Made by a program: the position numbers and the translations under genes
Origin: Anaerolineae bacterium
Lineage (GTDB): Bacteria; Chloroflexota; Anaerolineae; Aggregatilineales; Phototrophicaceae
Reading direction: 5' to 3'
NCBI GenBank assembly: GCA_017303635.1
Contig: JAFLCG010000007.1
Coordinates: forward strand, 62,001 to 126,000
DNA: 64,000 nucleotides
The notes under the pieces: model-generated
The model's database searches: none
The model's input: only the letters and a program-made list of their open reading frames with translations
What the model was told of the DNA's origin: nothing
In this document: positions 34,263 to 44,892 of the stretch, in pieces
How the letters are laid out: every line of letters starts with the position of its first letter
How positions within the stretch are numbered: the first letter of the stretch is position 1

Positions 34263-35294
34263 CCTGCCACCATGCCCCTTCGATTGCTCGTGACACTCCT
34301 TTCAACCTTGCTCCTCGGTGTGATGACGATGGCTCCAGCGCGTGCCATCCAACCAACGAATGACAACCCATTTCTGATTACTGAAATCTTCGGAATAAAC
34401 TGGCAATGGTCAGCGGATGGGAGCCAGTTTGTATTCATGGACGACGGACTGTATCGTGTTGCTGTCGATGTACCTGAAGCCAAATGGTACAGTTACGACT
34501 TCGAGACCGAAACGCTGCGTTCAAGTACCAGTTGGCCGCTATATCCCCGTGATTTTCCGGGAACATTTTTACCTGTACAGAACAGCAATAACATTCGCAG
34601 CTTCGCTTTCGGTTCCCCAAGTAGTCGATTTGTAGTCTATGCGACGACTCAGAACCGAAGTTTCTGGCAAATTGCCATTGGGGACTTAAATCAAGGCAGC
34701 ACACAGCACGTTAATGCCAATATTTACGACCCATTCTTGGGTTCGCCATACTTCGATGTCATTTGGAATAGTCAGGAAAGTAGCTTCATTATTTCTTCAA
34801 GCAACGACTACTCAGAACCCTATTTTGTACACGTCACGGGTATCAATCAACCGGATTCGCAGATCAAGTCATGGTTCTATATTTCTATTCCCTACGGTAC
34901 AGAAACATATCCAGTAGTCAAAGTTCTTGATATCACGGCAGATGGAACAGGGGTGCTTGCACTGACACGGCAAAGGCTACCGCCGTCATCCCCACAAACT
35001 TTTGGCGCTCAGTATTTGGTTAGTGCTTCGCTGGATGCTGATGGCCAGTTAAATATTGATTGGCTCATCGAGGGTAATGACATCGTGGCAGCCGCATTCC
35101 TTCCAACTGACGAGTCCAAACTTCTCATCCTAAATTTGCAGGGACTGGTTGAACTCGACCAAAACAATGACAATATCACTGTACTGGAACCGCGCTCGAC
35201 TTTCGGCGTGCGGGTCGGTGCGTGGTTCTCCCCCGATGCTGAGTGGTTGGCATTTCAGAATGAAATCGGTCTGTATGCCTACCGTCTGCCATAG
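34257..35294 (+). CDS. Secreted beta-propeller-like protein, tandem copy 2
   Basis: 345 residues, the same length as its upstream paralogue. The signal peptide region (MPLRLLVTLLSTLLLGVMT) is almost identical to copy 1, whereas the mature part has diverged strongly but keeps the blade motifs (NWQWSADGSQFVFMDD, AFLPTDESKLLILN, AWFSPDAEWLAFQ). A duplication followed by fast divergence of the exported part is the simplest reading. Role unknown; extracytoplasmic ligand binding or scaffolding is likely for this fold. Confidence 0.7.
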   Translation: MRPATMPLRLLVTLLSTLLLGVMTMAPARAIQPTNDNPFLITEIFGINWQWSADGSQFVFMDDGLYRVAVDVPEAKWYSYDFETETLRSSTSWPLYPRDFPGTFLPVQNSNNIRSFAFGSPSSRFVVYATTQNRSFWQIAIGDLNQGSTQHVNANIYDPFLGSPYFDVIWNSQESSFIISSSNDYSEPYFVHVTGINQPDSQIKSWFYISIPYGTETYPVVKVLDITADGTGVLALTRQRLPPSSPQTFGAQYLVSASLDADGQLNIDWLIEGNDIVAAAFLPTDESKLLILNLQGLVELDQNNDNITVLEPRSTFGVRVGAWFSPDAEWLAFQNEIGLYAYRLP

Positions 35295-35319
35295 AACCTG
35301 ACAGGCAAGGGGTGGCATT

Positions 35320-35375
35320 GCGTCAGCTTCCCGTCAGGTATCCCCCACAAATCGGTGTACACTGAGCCTATCAAC
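35320..35375 (+). repeat. Leader repeat, copy 3
   Basis: The third copy of the leader, again with TACACT, ends at CCTATC. Downstream is not a third propeller gene but the L,D-transpeptidase at 35439. Repeat-gene-repeat-gene-repeat is the expected product of unequal crossing-over. Confidence 0.75.
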
Positions 35376-35438
35376 CGTGATACAACCAGATCATCCGTAG
35401 GGACGTGCAACGGCGCGCCCCCATCTTTAGAGGACTCC

Positions 35439-36617
35439 ATGCAGACTGTTCAGCGTCCGCCCGTCCCTGCTCCAATGCAGCCCCAAGCCACCCGTCGGCA
35501 GCATCCGATTGCCCGCAGTCGTTACCTACCGTACCTGATCGTCGGCGGCGCGGTCGGCCTGGGCATGGTCTTGATGATCGGTGCCATCGCCGTGGTCGTG
35601 CTGCTGATGCTCGCCAATCCACGCCTGCCCGAAGGCGTCACCGTCGCCGGGATCAGCCTGGGTGGACAGACCATCGAGCAAGCCAGCGCCGCGCTGACGC
35701 CCTTAAATAACACATCGGTGACCTTCACCGACGGCGACCGCCAGTGGAGTCTCTCACTCGCGGATATTGGCGTCTCGGTCAATGCCGAACAAACGCTGGC
35801 CCTGGCGGAGAAAGCCTCCACAGGAGCTGCTCTGCAACCCAGCTACCAGATTGATATGTCGCAGGCGCAGACCGGGCTGGCCTACCTCAGCACGCTCGCC
35901 AATATCACCGGGGACAGCCGGACAGCGGGCCGCGCCATGGATATTCCCGTCACGCTCTCTCGCCTGAATGCCGATGTAAATGGTGAACTGGCAGATGGCG
36001 TGCTGGAACTGGATATGATGGTCGTGGAACCTGTCGCGCCGGAAGCCGGCCAAGCCTATACCGGCACGACGACCACCCACGTCGTCGAACCAGCCCAGGA
36101 GCTCGGCCTGATCGCCAAACGCTACGGCGTGAGCATTCAGGATATTGTCACGCTCAACGGCATTGATAACCCGGACATCATCTACCCCGGTCAGGAGTTG
36201 CTCATCCCGGCAGCAGGCGTCTATGAGCCCACCCAGGCCGACGCCCCCGCCCCATCGACCAGCAGCGGCAAGGCCATCGTCGTCTCGGTCAGCACGCAGC
36301 GCATCTATGCTTTCGAGAATGGGACGCTGATCCGCTCACATCTCGTCTCGACCGGACGCGCCGAAACACCGACCGTGTTGGGTGACTATGCCATCCAGCG
36401 CAAGTATGAAGCCGATGACATGGCCGGACCGGGGTACTTCCTCCCCGCGGTGCCGTATGCCATGTATTTTTATCAAGGCTATGCCATTCACGGCACCTAT
36501 TGGCACAACAGCTTTGGCCGCCCCATGTCCCACGGCTGCGTCAACCTCCCCTCGGATGAATCCCGTTGGTGGTTCGAGTGGGCCGCTATGGGGACTCCCG
36601 TGCGCGTCGTCGCCTGA
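35439..36617 (+). CDS. L,D-transpeptidase with LysM domain
   Basis: 392 residues. A transmembrane helix (~35-60), a peptidoglycan-binding-4-like domain (~75-205), a LysM domain (~213-257, AKRYGVSIQDIVTLNGI) and a C-terminal YkuD domain. The YkuD site reads HGTYWHNSFGRPMSHGCVNL with the catalytic Cys at ~366. It forms 3-3 peptide cross-links or attaches proteins to the wall. The ATG at 35439 has AGAGGA upstream; the frame is open further to 35355 but that part overlaps the leader repeat. Confidence 0.9.
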   Translation: MQTVQRPPVPAPMQPQATRRQHPIARSRYLPYLIVGGAVGLGMVLMIGAIAVVVLLMLANPRLPEGVTVAGISLGGQTIEQASAALTPLNNTSVTFTDGDRQWSLSLADIGVSVNAEQTLALAEKASTGAALQPSYQIDMSQAQTGLAYLSTLANITGDSRTAGRAMDIPVTLSRLNADVNGELADGVLELDMMVVEPVAPEAGQAYTGTTTTHVVEPAQELGLIAKRYGVSIQDIVTLNGIDNPDIIYPGQELLIPAAGVYEPTQADAPAPSTSSGKAIVVSVSTQRIYAFENGTLIRSHLVSTGRAETPTVLGDYAIQRKYEADDMAGPGYFLPAVPYAMYFYQGYAIHGTYWHNSFGRPMSHGCVNLPSDESRWWFEWAAMGTPVRVVA

Positions 36618-36754
36618 CTCGTGGCTGGTGGCTGGTGGCTGGTGAAAGACGATACTGAATTGGCTCATTTCAGATCGTAGGAAAAGCTTCAGCACTTAAC
36701 AACAGTAGCAAACTAAATGGCTCACAGTGAATGACTGCAAGGAGGCTATCAGCA

Positions 36755-37093
36755 ATGCACACCTCACATTTCAATGAGACAATCGCAGGATATACCGTCG
36801 AGATTAATTCTATCCCTCCACAGCGATATGATTTTGGTGGATTTGGGTGGAACTTGCGCGTAACTGGCGAAACGTTACAGGAAACTATGTTCACTGTGAC
36901 TATAGAGTGCGCTACCAAACAGGATGATGATGTCCGGAACAACATTCTAGAAATTGGTCGAACTTTGGTGCAGCAATTGCTAAGCCAACGTGATCCAAGA
37001 CCCCATAATCAATACTGTTACAATTGGCATCCTGATGGAGGTCCCATTGAAGTTCATTGCGATAAGCGCCCTGAATATGTGGCGATAGTCTAA
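36755..37093 (+). CDS. Small hypothetical protein
   Basis: 112 residues, not recognised, soluble, with alternating beta-like segments (GYTVEINSIPPQRYDFGGFG, FTVTIECAT) and a C-terminal CYNWHPDGGPIEVHCD containing two Cys and two His. The ATG at 36755 is used because AAGGAGG precedes it by 9 bases. It stands just upstream of an AraC-type regulator gene, with no clear functional link. Confidence 0.6.
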   Translation: MHTSHFNETIAGYTVEINSIPPQRYDFGGFGWNLRVTGETLQETMFTVTIECATKQDDDVRNNILEIGRTLVQQLLSQRDPRPHNQYCYNWHPDGGPIEVHCDKRPEYVAIV

Positions 37094-37151
37094 GCGAGGG
37101 CGATTAACCTCAGACTACAACTACAGCACCACCTCAGCTTGAGGAGGCACG

Positions 37152-37979
37152 ATGTCCCTCCAAATTCACACCCCCTCACCAGCGTTGCGTCCCTCGGTAA
37201 CGATGATGTGGTATTGGGAAGGCTATCACCCGACACACACCCACGAACGTATTCTGCCCTTTGGCAGCATGGAACTCACCTTCAACCTGACGGATGAGCC
37301 CATGTGTTTTGCCTATCCAGAGAAGGGCTATCGGCCTCACTCCCTGCGTGGCGCGATTGTCTCCGGGGTGCACTCCCGATTCTTCGTCGTGGAAACCCGC
37401 CGTCCAGCCTCCATTCTTTCAGTACTGTTTGAACCAGGTGCCGCCCATCAGTGCTTTGGCATTCCAGCCAGCGATCTCCACAATCAACACGTACCATTGC
37501 GTGAATTATGGGGCAGCGAGGCGGATGCGCTCTACGAACGTCTGATGACAACATCGACAATCGATGAGCGTTTCTCTATTCTGGAAAGGCATTTGCTGGA
37601 ACGACTGCGTCGTGCGGCGGAACCACATCGGGCAATTAGCTTTGCCTTACGCTCCCTAAATTATGGCCTTGGCACCCCCTCTATCGCCGATGTCGTGAAT
37701 CAGCTTGCCCTCAGCCCAACTCGCTTCATTCAGGTCTTTCAGGCCGAAGTAGGTCTGACACCGAAGCGCTTTTGTCAGGTACAGCGGTTTCAAAAGGCAC
37801 TCCGTCTAATCGCCCGTCACCCATCAACAAGCTGGACTGAGGTCGCCCTGGCAGCAGGCTACTATGATCAGTCACACTTCATCAACGAGTTCCGCCGTTT
37901 CGCCGGAATCACCCCGACCCAGTTTGCACCGCAAAGCGCTGAACATCCCGGCAACCTGCCATTTTTCGAGTTGGGTTAA
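37152..37979 (+). CDS. AraC family transcriptional regulator
   Basis: 275 residues. The N-terminal part (~1-150) is the DUF6597-like sensing domain (YWEGYHPTHTHERILPFGSM). The C-terminal ~100 residues are the AraC double helix-turn-helix (LALSPTRFIQVFQAEVGLTP, ALAAGYYDQSHFINEFRRFA). TGAGGAGG lies 6 bases before the ATG. A DHFR-like reductase gene lies immediately downstream and is a possible target. Confidence 0.9.
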   Translation: MSLQIHTPSPALRPSVTMMWYWEGYHPTHTHERILPFGSMELTFNLTDEPMCFAYPEKGYRPHSLRGAIVSGVHSRFFVVETRRPASILSVLFEPGAAHQCFGIPASDLHNQHVPLRELWGSEADALYERLMTTSTIDERFSILERHLLERLRRAAEPHRAISFALRSLNYGLGTPSIADVVNQLALSPTRFIQVFQAEVGLTPKRFCQVQRFQKALRLIARHPSTSWTEVALAAGYYDQSHFINEFRRFAGITPTQFAPQSAEHPGNLPFFELG

Positions 37980-38046
37980 ATTTCTTCCAATACAACGCGC
38001 GTTGCCTTTCCTTATCATGGCTCTGCCAAACGGAAAGGAGTTCCTT

Positions 38047-38598
38047 ATGTCAACACGACCAGTGGTCTATTACGTCGCGGTCACTGCCGACGGCTACATT
38101 GCCCATGAAGATGGTGGAATAGATGGCTTCCTGCCAGAAGGTCCACATATCCCCGATTACTTTAACAGCCTGCGCGATTATGATACGGTCTTGATGGGGC
38201 GGCACACCTATGAGTTCGGTTATCGCTACGGCCTCCCGGCGGGACAACCCGTGCCGACTTACGCCCATATGATGCAGTATGTCTTCTCAAAATCTATGGA
38301 CACATACCATCACGATCAATTGCGGATCATTCGGGAAGATCCGGCAGTCTTTGTGCGCGGTCTCAAATCAGCACCAGGTGGGGCCATCTATCTGTGCGGA
38401 GGCAGTCAACTGGCGGGCTATCTGCTGGAACACCGCTTGATAGACCGCGTCATTCTCAAGGTGAATCCGGTATTTTTCACGAAGGGGCTACCCTTGTTTC
38501 AGGGGACGGCTGCCGTAACCGGGCTGACCCTGCTGGACAGCAAACTCTATGCCAACGGTGTTCAGTTCCAGCACTACGCGGTCAATCCACCCGATTGA
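38047..38598 (+). CDS. Dihydrofolate reductase family (RibD C-terminal-like) protein
   Basis: 183 residues with the YyaP/RibD C-terminal fold: VYYVAVTADGYIAHEDGG at the start, VLMGRHTYEFGY and IYLCGGSQLAGYLLEHRLID. These are NADPH-binding reductases of uncertain substrate, often acquired together with AraC-type regulators. AAAGGAG is 6 bases upstream of the ATG. The gap to the regulator is 67 bases. Confidence 0.85.
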   Translation: MSTRPVVYYVAVTADGYIAHEDGGIDGFLPEGPHIPDYFNSLRDYDTVLMGRHTYEFGYRYGLPAGQPVPTYAHMMQYVFSKSMDTYHHDQLRIIREDPAVFVRGLKSAPGGAIYLCGGSQLAGYLLEHRLIDRVILKVNPVFFTKGLPLFQGTAAVTGLTLLDSKLYANGVQFQHYAVNPPD

Positions 38599-38724
38599 GC
38601 AGAACACCAGAGCCAATGATTGCAGCTTCCGCAAAGCAGCCTTCCGCTGGTAATGTCTATAATCAAAATGGACGAGATGAAGTTAGCTCGTCCATTTGAT
38701 TTCACTCGATCGGGGATACAGGCC

Positions 38725-39702
38725 ATGCACGACACCCTCAAGACCCTCATGCAAGCTTCCCCGGTCACAGGTCTGGCAGTAGCGACCGTCACCGACGGCA
38801 CGATTCACACAACCTACCTGGGAACATGGGATGGTGCGCCGATCACGGCAGAAACGATCTGGCCGGTCGCCTCCCTGACCAAGCCGGTCTTTTCCGTTGG
38901 CGTGCTGCAACTGGTCCAGCAGGGTTTGCTGGAGCTGGACCGTCCGTTACAGGCCTACCTCCCCCAACCCTATCTGAATGGCGTGGACTTTCTGGACGAG
39001 ATCACCGCGCGCCACACCCTGACCCATACCAGCGGACTGCCGAACTGGCGCGATTCACAGGGGTTACGAACTGGCTTCAGACCGGGGAGCCGCTTCAGTT
39101 ATTCGTCTGAAGGGCTGAACTATCTGCAACATGTGGTCGAATATCTGCTGAGCAAATCCATGGCGGAATACCTGCGCGAGCATCTGTTCCTGCCGCTGGA
39201 CATGCCCACCACCATATTAGAAGCCGAAACGGAAGAATCCCTGGGGCCGCACCTCGGCTTTCTGGCAGCGACTCTGCCAGCTAACGGCGCACTCAGCTTG
39301 CGGACGACCCTGCTGGACTACGCCCGCTTTGTCGAGGCGATGCTCACCTCTGATAGCTTCCTGCTGGGATCCGAAATGCACCGTGCGATGCTGATGCCAC
39401 ACATTTCAGTGGGTGTCTTTGAGCAGCTTCATTGGGGACTCGGCTGGGGTTTGCAGCAAGTCGATCACGAATGGAGCTTCTGGCACTGGGGAGCCAGGGG
39501 CCTTCCCCGCACTATGAACGTCGCCGTCGGCTGGCCGGATCGTCACGAAGCGATACTCATCTACACCAACCACGCCGATGGACTATACCTGTGCCGGGAG
39601 ATCATCCAGGCAACCTTCCCCGGCAGAGCGCTTCCCGCATTCGATTGGCTGCTCCCTGCGCGGGATTGGCGGGCGGATGGCTCGCGTCCATCCCCGGTCT
39701 GA
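38725..39702 (+). CDS. Serine hydrolase (class C beta-lactamase-like)
   Basis: 325 residues of the beta-lactamase/esterase family: S-x-x-K in ASLTKPVF, the Tyr motif in FSYSSEGLNYL, and HWGARG near the C terminus. There is no signal peptide, so it is likely a cytoplasmic esterase or peptidase rather than a resistance enzyme. The ATG at 38725 has GGGGA 8 bases upstream. It ends tail to tail with the DUF255 gene pair. Confidence 0.85.
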   Translation: MHDTLKTLMQASPVTGLAVATVTDGTIHTTYLGTWDGAPITAETIWPVASLTKPVFSVGVLQLVQQGLLELDRPLQAYLPQPYLNGVDFLDEITARHTLTHTSGLPNWRDSQGLRTGFRPGSRFSYSSEGLNYLQHVVEYLLSKSMAEYLREHLFLPLDMPTTILEAETEESLGPHLGFLAATLPANGALSLRTTLLDYARFVEAMLTSDSFLLGSEMHRAMLMPHISVGVFEQLHWGLGWGLQQVDHEWSFWHWGARGLPRTMNVAVGWPDRHEAILIYTNHADGLYLCREIIQATFPGRALPAFDWLLPARDWRADGSRPSPV

Positions 39703-39752
39703 ATACCAGCGGGTTTGAGTACACGAATTCAAAGTGAACCGCTTGAGGCAGT

Positions 39753-40234
39753 TCAGATTCCCATCGGATTCGGCAGATAGCCAATAAAACCGCAGATCTT
39801 CCACACACCGTTCACCCGGCGGCACTGATACACCGTCTGCCAGAGCATCCGCACATGCTCCCCGCTGCGCGTGATGATCTCGCCGTCAAACTTCTTGTGC
39901 AGGAGCGCCGCATCGCCGTTGATCTCGATCTCCAGCAGCGAAGTCGCCGCGTAGATAGCTTGCCGCAATGAGTCGGTGTCCACACGCCCGCCCAGGTCAA
40001 CCGCATCGCGCAGCCACGATTGGCGGTACTCGCGTAAGGTGGGGAAGGTCAAGCGCCAGCCATCCGGGTTACCTTGCCCACGTCCGTCCACACCCATGAA
40101 GCCCTGCTCAATGAAGTCGTCGGCAACCATGCCCCAATCCTGCCGGACAAAGGCCTCAATATCACGGGCGACCAGCATCTCCCAGAGGGCGCATCGATCC
40201 GGGTCATCAGCAGGAAACGGATTGTGGTAGATGC

Positions 40235-40238
<4 letters not shown>
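39753..40238 (-). CDS. NTF2-like hypothetical protein
   Basis: 161 residues, probably an NTF2/SnoaL-like cone fold: [20 protein letters not shown] and [20 protein letters not shown]. Its start overlaps the stop of the DUF255 gene as ATGA, so it is translationally coupled. No reaction can be assigned. Confidence 0.6.
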
Positions 40239-42271
<2,033 letters not shown>

Positions 42272-42431
42272 GGATGACTCTCTGCTAGGGATCGACGGTT
42301 GGATTGCCAGAACTCTACCACAGAGGCACCGAGAACACAGAGAGAGGAGGATGAGTAGACCGCAATCTCACTGCTGTACACTCTGGGAGTCCCTTTAGGC
42401 AAGGGCGAGACGTCTTAGCATTGACCCTCCC

Positions 42432-42598
42432 TAAATCGAAACATATGTTCCGTTTTCATTTACTCATTTGTGCTACACTGTGGGCATGAACACCATTCGT
42501 CTTCGACTCCCCCTCTCCCTCGCCCCGCCTTACCCATTGTCTCACCCCAGCACCGTTCACGGGGCGAGAACGGAGAGGGGGCAGGGGGGTGAGGCCTC
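42432..42598 (+). repeat. Composite dispersed repeat, copy 3
   Basis: Starts with the box module (CTAAATCGAAACATATG), continues through TGTGCTACACTG and ATGAACACCATTCGTC, then an R1 inverted repeat that ends GCAGGGGGGTGAGG. Over ~150 bases it aligns, in opposite orientation, with 60394-60543. It is the only copy pointing towards a gene, the DUF559 nuclease. The rest of the 42272-42729 gap holds no gene. Confidence 0.7.
42438..42479 (+). promoter_or_regulatory. LexA-like box and extended -10
   Basis: GAAACATATGTTCC (42438-42451) has the palindromic core AACATATGTT and, on the reverse strand, matches 13 of 14 positions of CGAACRNRYGTTYC. TGCTACACT ends at 42479, and ATGAACACC starts at 42486. 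The layout fits an SOS-regulated promoter read towards the nuclease gene, although no clear -35 is seen. Confidence 0.45.
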
Positions 42599-42729
42599 TG
42601 GATCCGGATCTCCCTCCGTGGCATAACCCGCTTTCCAAAAGGCAGAGGTTTCTACACGCGCTACAAATGCAATCATCGCATACAATCGAGAATGAGATGT
42701 TTCTGCTTCTCAGCAATCGAGTCAGCATC

Positions 42730-43179
42730 ATGCGCCATCCCAAACGACTCAGCAGTAGCGATTACATTCCTCCACAATTCACAGTCAATGCCAACCGCTG
42801 GGAAGACCTCAAACCCTTTGGTCGGGAGATGCGCCACGAGCCTACACCCGCCGAAGAGGCGCTCTGGCAACGGCTGCGCGGCCGGCGCTTGAACCACGCC
42901 AAGTTCCGGCGGCAGCACGCTATTGCTAGCTTCATCGTTGATTTTGTCTGTATCGAGGCGCGCTTGATTGTGGAGGTGGATGGCATCATCCACGAGTCGC
43001 CAGACCATCAAGACTATGATGAGTCGCGTCAGCGAATGTTGGAAAATATGGGCTATCAGGTGCTGCGCTTCAGCAATGGCGAGGTCTTGCAACAGATGGA
43101 GGGTGTGCTGGCGGCCATCGGTGCGACTCTGGATGAAGGCCGTGGCAAATTCGAAGGTGACAAACATGGGCTACCGTAA
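42730..43179 (+). CDS. DUF559 endonuclease domain protein
   Basis: 149 residues related to very-short-patch-repair-type nucleases. Motifs are EEALWQRLRGRRL, KFRRQHAIASFIVDFVC and LIVEVDGIIHE, which supplies the D/E-x-K-like acidic residues, then GYQVLRFSNGEVL. Predicted to nick or cleave DNA; the biological role of these small proteins is unclear. The start is uncertain: ATG at 42730 gives the standard N-terminal length, while ATG at 42694 or 42589 would extend into repeat DNA. R1-type repeats flank it on both sides (42432-42598 and 43203-43300), in opposite orientation. Confidence 0.75.
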   Translation: MRHPKRLSSSDYIPPQFTVNANRWEDLKPFGREMRHEPTPAEEALWQRLRGRRLNHAKFRRQHAIASFIVDFVCIEARLIVEVDGIIHESPDHQDYDESRQRMLENMGYQVLRFSNGEVLQQMEGVLAAIGATLDEGRGKFEGDKHGLP

Positions 43180-43202
43180 CCGCAAGCGCCGAGTTTCATG
43201 GG

Positions 43203-43600
43203 TTATGGAGAGGCCTCACCCCCAACCCCTCTCCGTTCTCGCCCCTTGATGGCGGTATGCAAGGGTTGCGCGAAAGGCGGGGCGAGGGAGAGGGGCTTTC
43301 AGAATGAAGCGAAGCGGCGCCCTCCCGTCTACCCACCATGACCTTGGCGTGGTTGGCGGGCGGTGACAGGCTCCCGGCTTCCCGCCATCACCGCCAAGGT
43401 TCAGCGCCAGCCTCCCGGGTTCCCGCCAAAAAGCATGGCGCCCATGTCGCCAATCAGCGCCGCGCTCCCGGCTTCCCACCAGCCACCTCGGCGGGAATTC
43501 CACCATTCGTGCCACTCCGACTCCCCTCTCCCCGCCGCGCTGTCTTCAGCGGACGGCGATGGGACGACAAAGGCGGGCCGGGGGTGAGGGCTACAAACGA
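43203..43600. repeat. R1 and R2 repeats downstream of the nuclease gene
   Basis: An R1 inverted repeat (43203-43300, CCTCACCCCCAACCCC...GGGAGAGGGG) is followed by ~43325-43500. That block is nearly the reverse complement of 60165-60345 (units such as GGCTCCCGGCTTCCCGCC and CTCCCGGGTTCCCGCC). A part of an R1-like end lies at 43515-43590. The 43180-43659 gap has no supportable gene. Confidence 0.7.
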
Positions 43601-43659
43601 CAAAGGGCGCAGCCATGCCACGCCCTCTGTCTTATCTCTGTGTCCTCTGTGGTGAACTC

Positions 43660-44802
43660 TTAGAACTTCCAGTCCTTCAGCAGCGCAGCCAGCAGCGTCG
43701 CCCGGCGCGGCAGGCTCGCCAGCACCACATGCTCATGCAGCGCGTGCAGGCCGTCACCCTGCGGCCCCAGTCCATCCAGCGTGGGAATGCCCATGTGCGC
43801 CGTGAAGTTGCCGTCCGAGCCACCCCCACTGCCGTCCTCGCGGATGGTCAGGCCGTAGCTCTCCCCGATCTGCTTGCACTGGGCGTAAGTGGCTTTCATC
43901 AGGTCGTTGTGTTCCATCGGCCCACGGGCGTGATGCAGGCTCACCTCCAGCTTGATGCCGGGGATGAAGGGCGTCAGGTTCTCCATCACCTGCTGGATGT
44001 CCCCCCAGGCGCGGGCGGTCATCGTCCGCACATCGACCTGGGCGCTGGTGAATTCGGGGATGACGTTGAAGACCGTCCCACCTTTGACCACCGTCACCGA
44101 AACCGAGGTGCCGTTTTTGTAGTCGTTGAGGGCGTGCAGCTTCAAGGCCTGCTGGGCGAACTCGATGACCGAGTTGAGGCCCTGCTCCGGCGCGTTGCCC
44201 GCGTGGCTGGGTCGCCCATGAATATCGAGGTGGTAAGTGCCGACCCCTTTGCGCCAGGTCTTGAGGGCTTCTTCTTTGGTCGCCGGTTCCATCACCAGCA
44301 CCAGCCCGGCCTGCGCCGCGGCCTCCTTAATCACCGGCTCCGAGTAGATGCTGCCGACTTCTTCATCGCTGGTCATCAGCACCCAGATCGGGCGGTTAGG
44401 CAGTTCGCCACGCTCAATCAAGCCCTTGATCGCCCACATCGTGACGGTGATACCGCCCTTCATGTCAATCGCGCCGGGGCCAAAGAGTTTGCCGTCCGCG
44501 TCGATACGGGTCGGGCGCTCGGCCAGCGTCCCTATCGGCCAAACCGTATCAATGTGGATCAGGAACATGATCGGCTTGCCGGGAGCATCCGCGTTCCACT
44601 TGGCGAGCAGGAAATCGCCCACTTTCTCCTGCGGGTAGCGGGTGACTGCCGCCCCCATCTGCTTGAACTCGGACTCCATGAACCCGCCCAGGGCTTCCAC
44701 TGCCGGCTTGTCCAGGGTGGGTGTCTCATAGCTGACGAGCTTCGTCAGGTAGTCGGTCATGGCCTGCTGATGAGACTGGAAAAACGTAAGCAACTCGGAC
44801 AT
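43660..44802 (-). CDS. M20 family metallopeptidase (carboxypeptidase G2-like)
   Basis: 380 residues. Metal-site motifs are FLIHIDTVWPIG (His), GPGAIDMKGG (Asp), TSDEEVGS (Glu-Glu pair), and the dimerisation domain contains HGRPSHAGNAP. It hydrolyses C-terminal amino acids or N-acyl amino acids with two zinc ions. The ATG at 44802 has AGAGG upstream; starting at 44829 would add nine residues. The gene is single. Confidence 0.9.
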   Translation of the reverse strand: MSELLTFFQSHQQAMTDYLTKLVSYETPTLDKPAVEALGGFMESEFKQMGAAVTRYPQEKVGDFLLAKWNADAPGKPIMFLIHIDTVWPIGTLAERPTRIDADGKLFGPGAIDMKGGITVTMWAIKGLIERGELPNRPIWVLMTSDEEVGSIYSEPVIKEAAAQAGLVLVMEPATKEEALKTWRKGVGTYHLDIHGRPSHAGNAPEQGLNSVIEFAQQALKLHALNDYKNGTSVSVTVVKGGTVFNVIPEFTSAQVDVRTMTARAWGDIQQVMENLTPFIPGIKLEVSLHHARGPMEHNDLMKATYAQCKQIGESYGLTIREDGSGGGSDGNFTAHMGIPTLDGLGPQGDGLHALHEHVVLASLPRRATLLAALLKDWKF

Positions 44803-44892
44803 TACAACTTGCACCTCTGTAGAAAGCAACCAGCATTCAACATGCAGTGATCAGCCAGAAAAAGCTGACCGCTGTTCGCTGAAAGCTGTCCG

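Noticed and set aside
43615..44850. A 411-codon open frame opposite the M20 peptidase
   Set aside because: Antisense shadow of a gene with all metal-site motifs; no initiation site and no recognisable fold.
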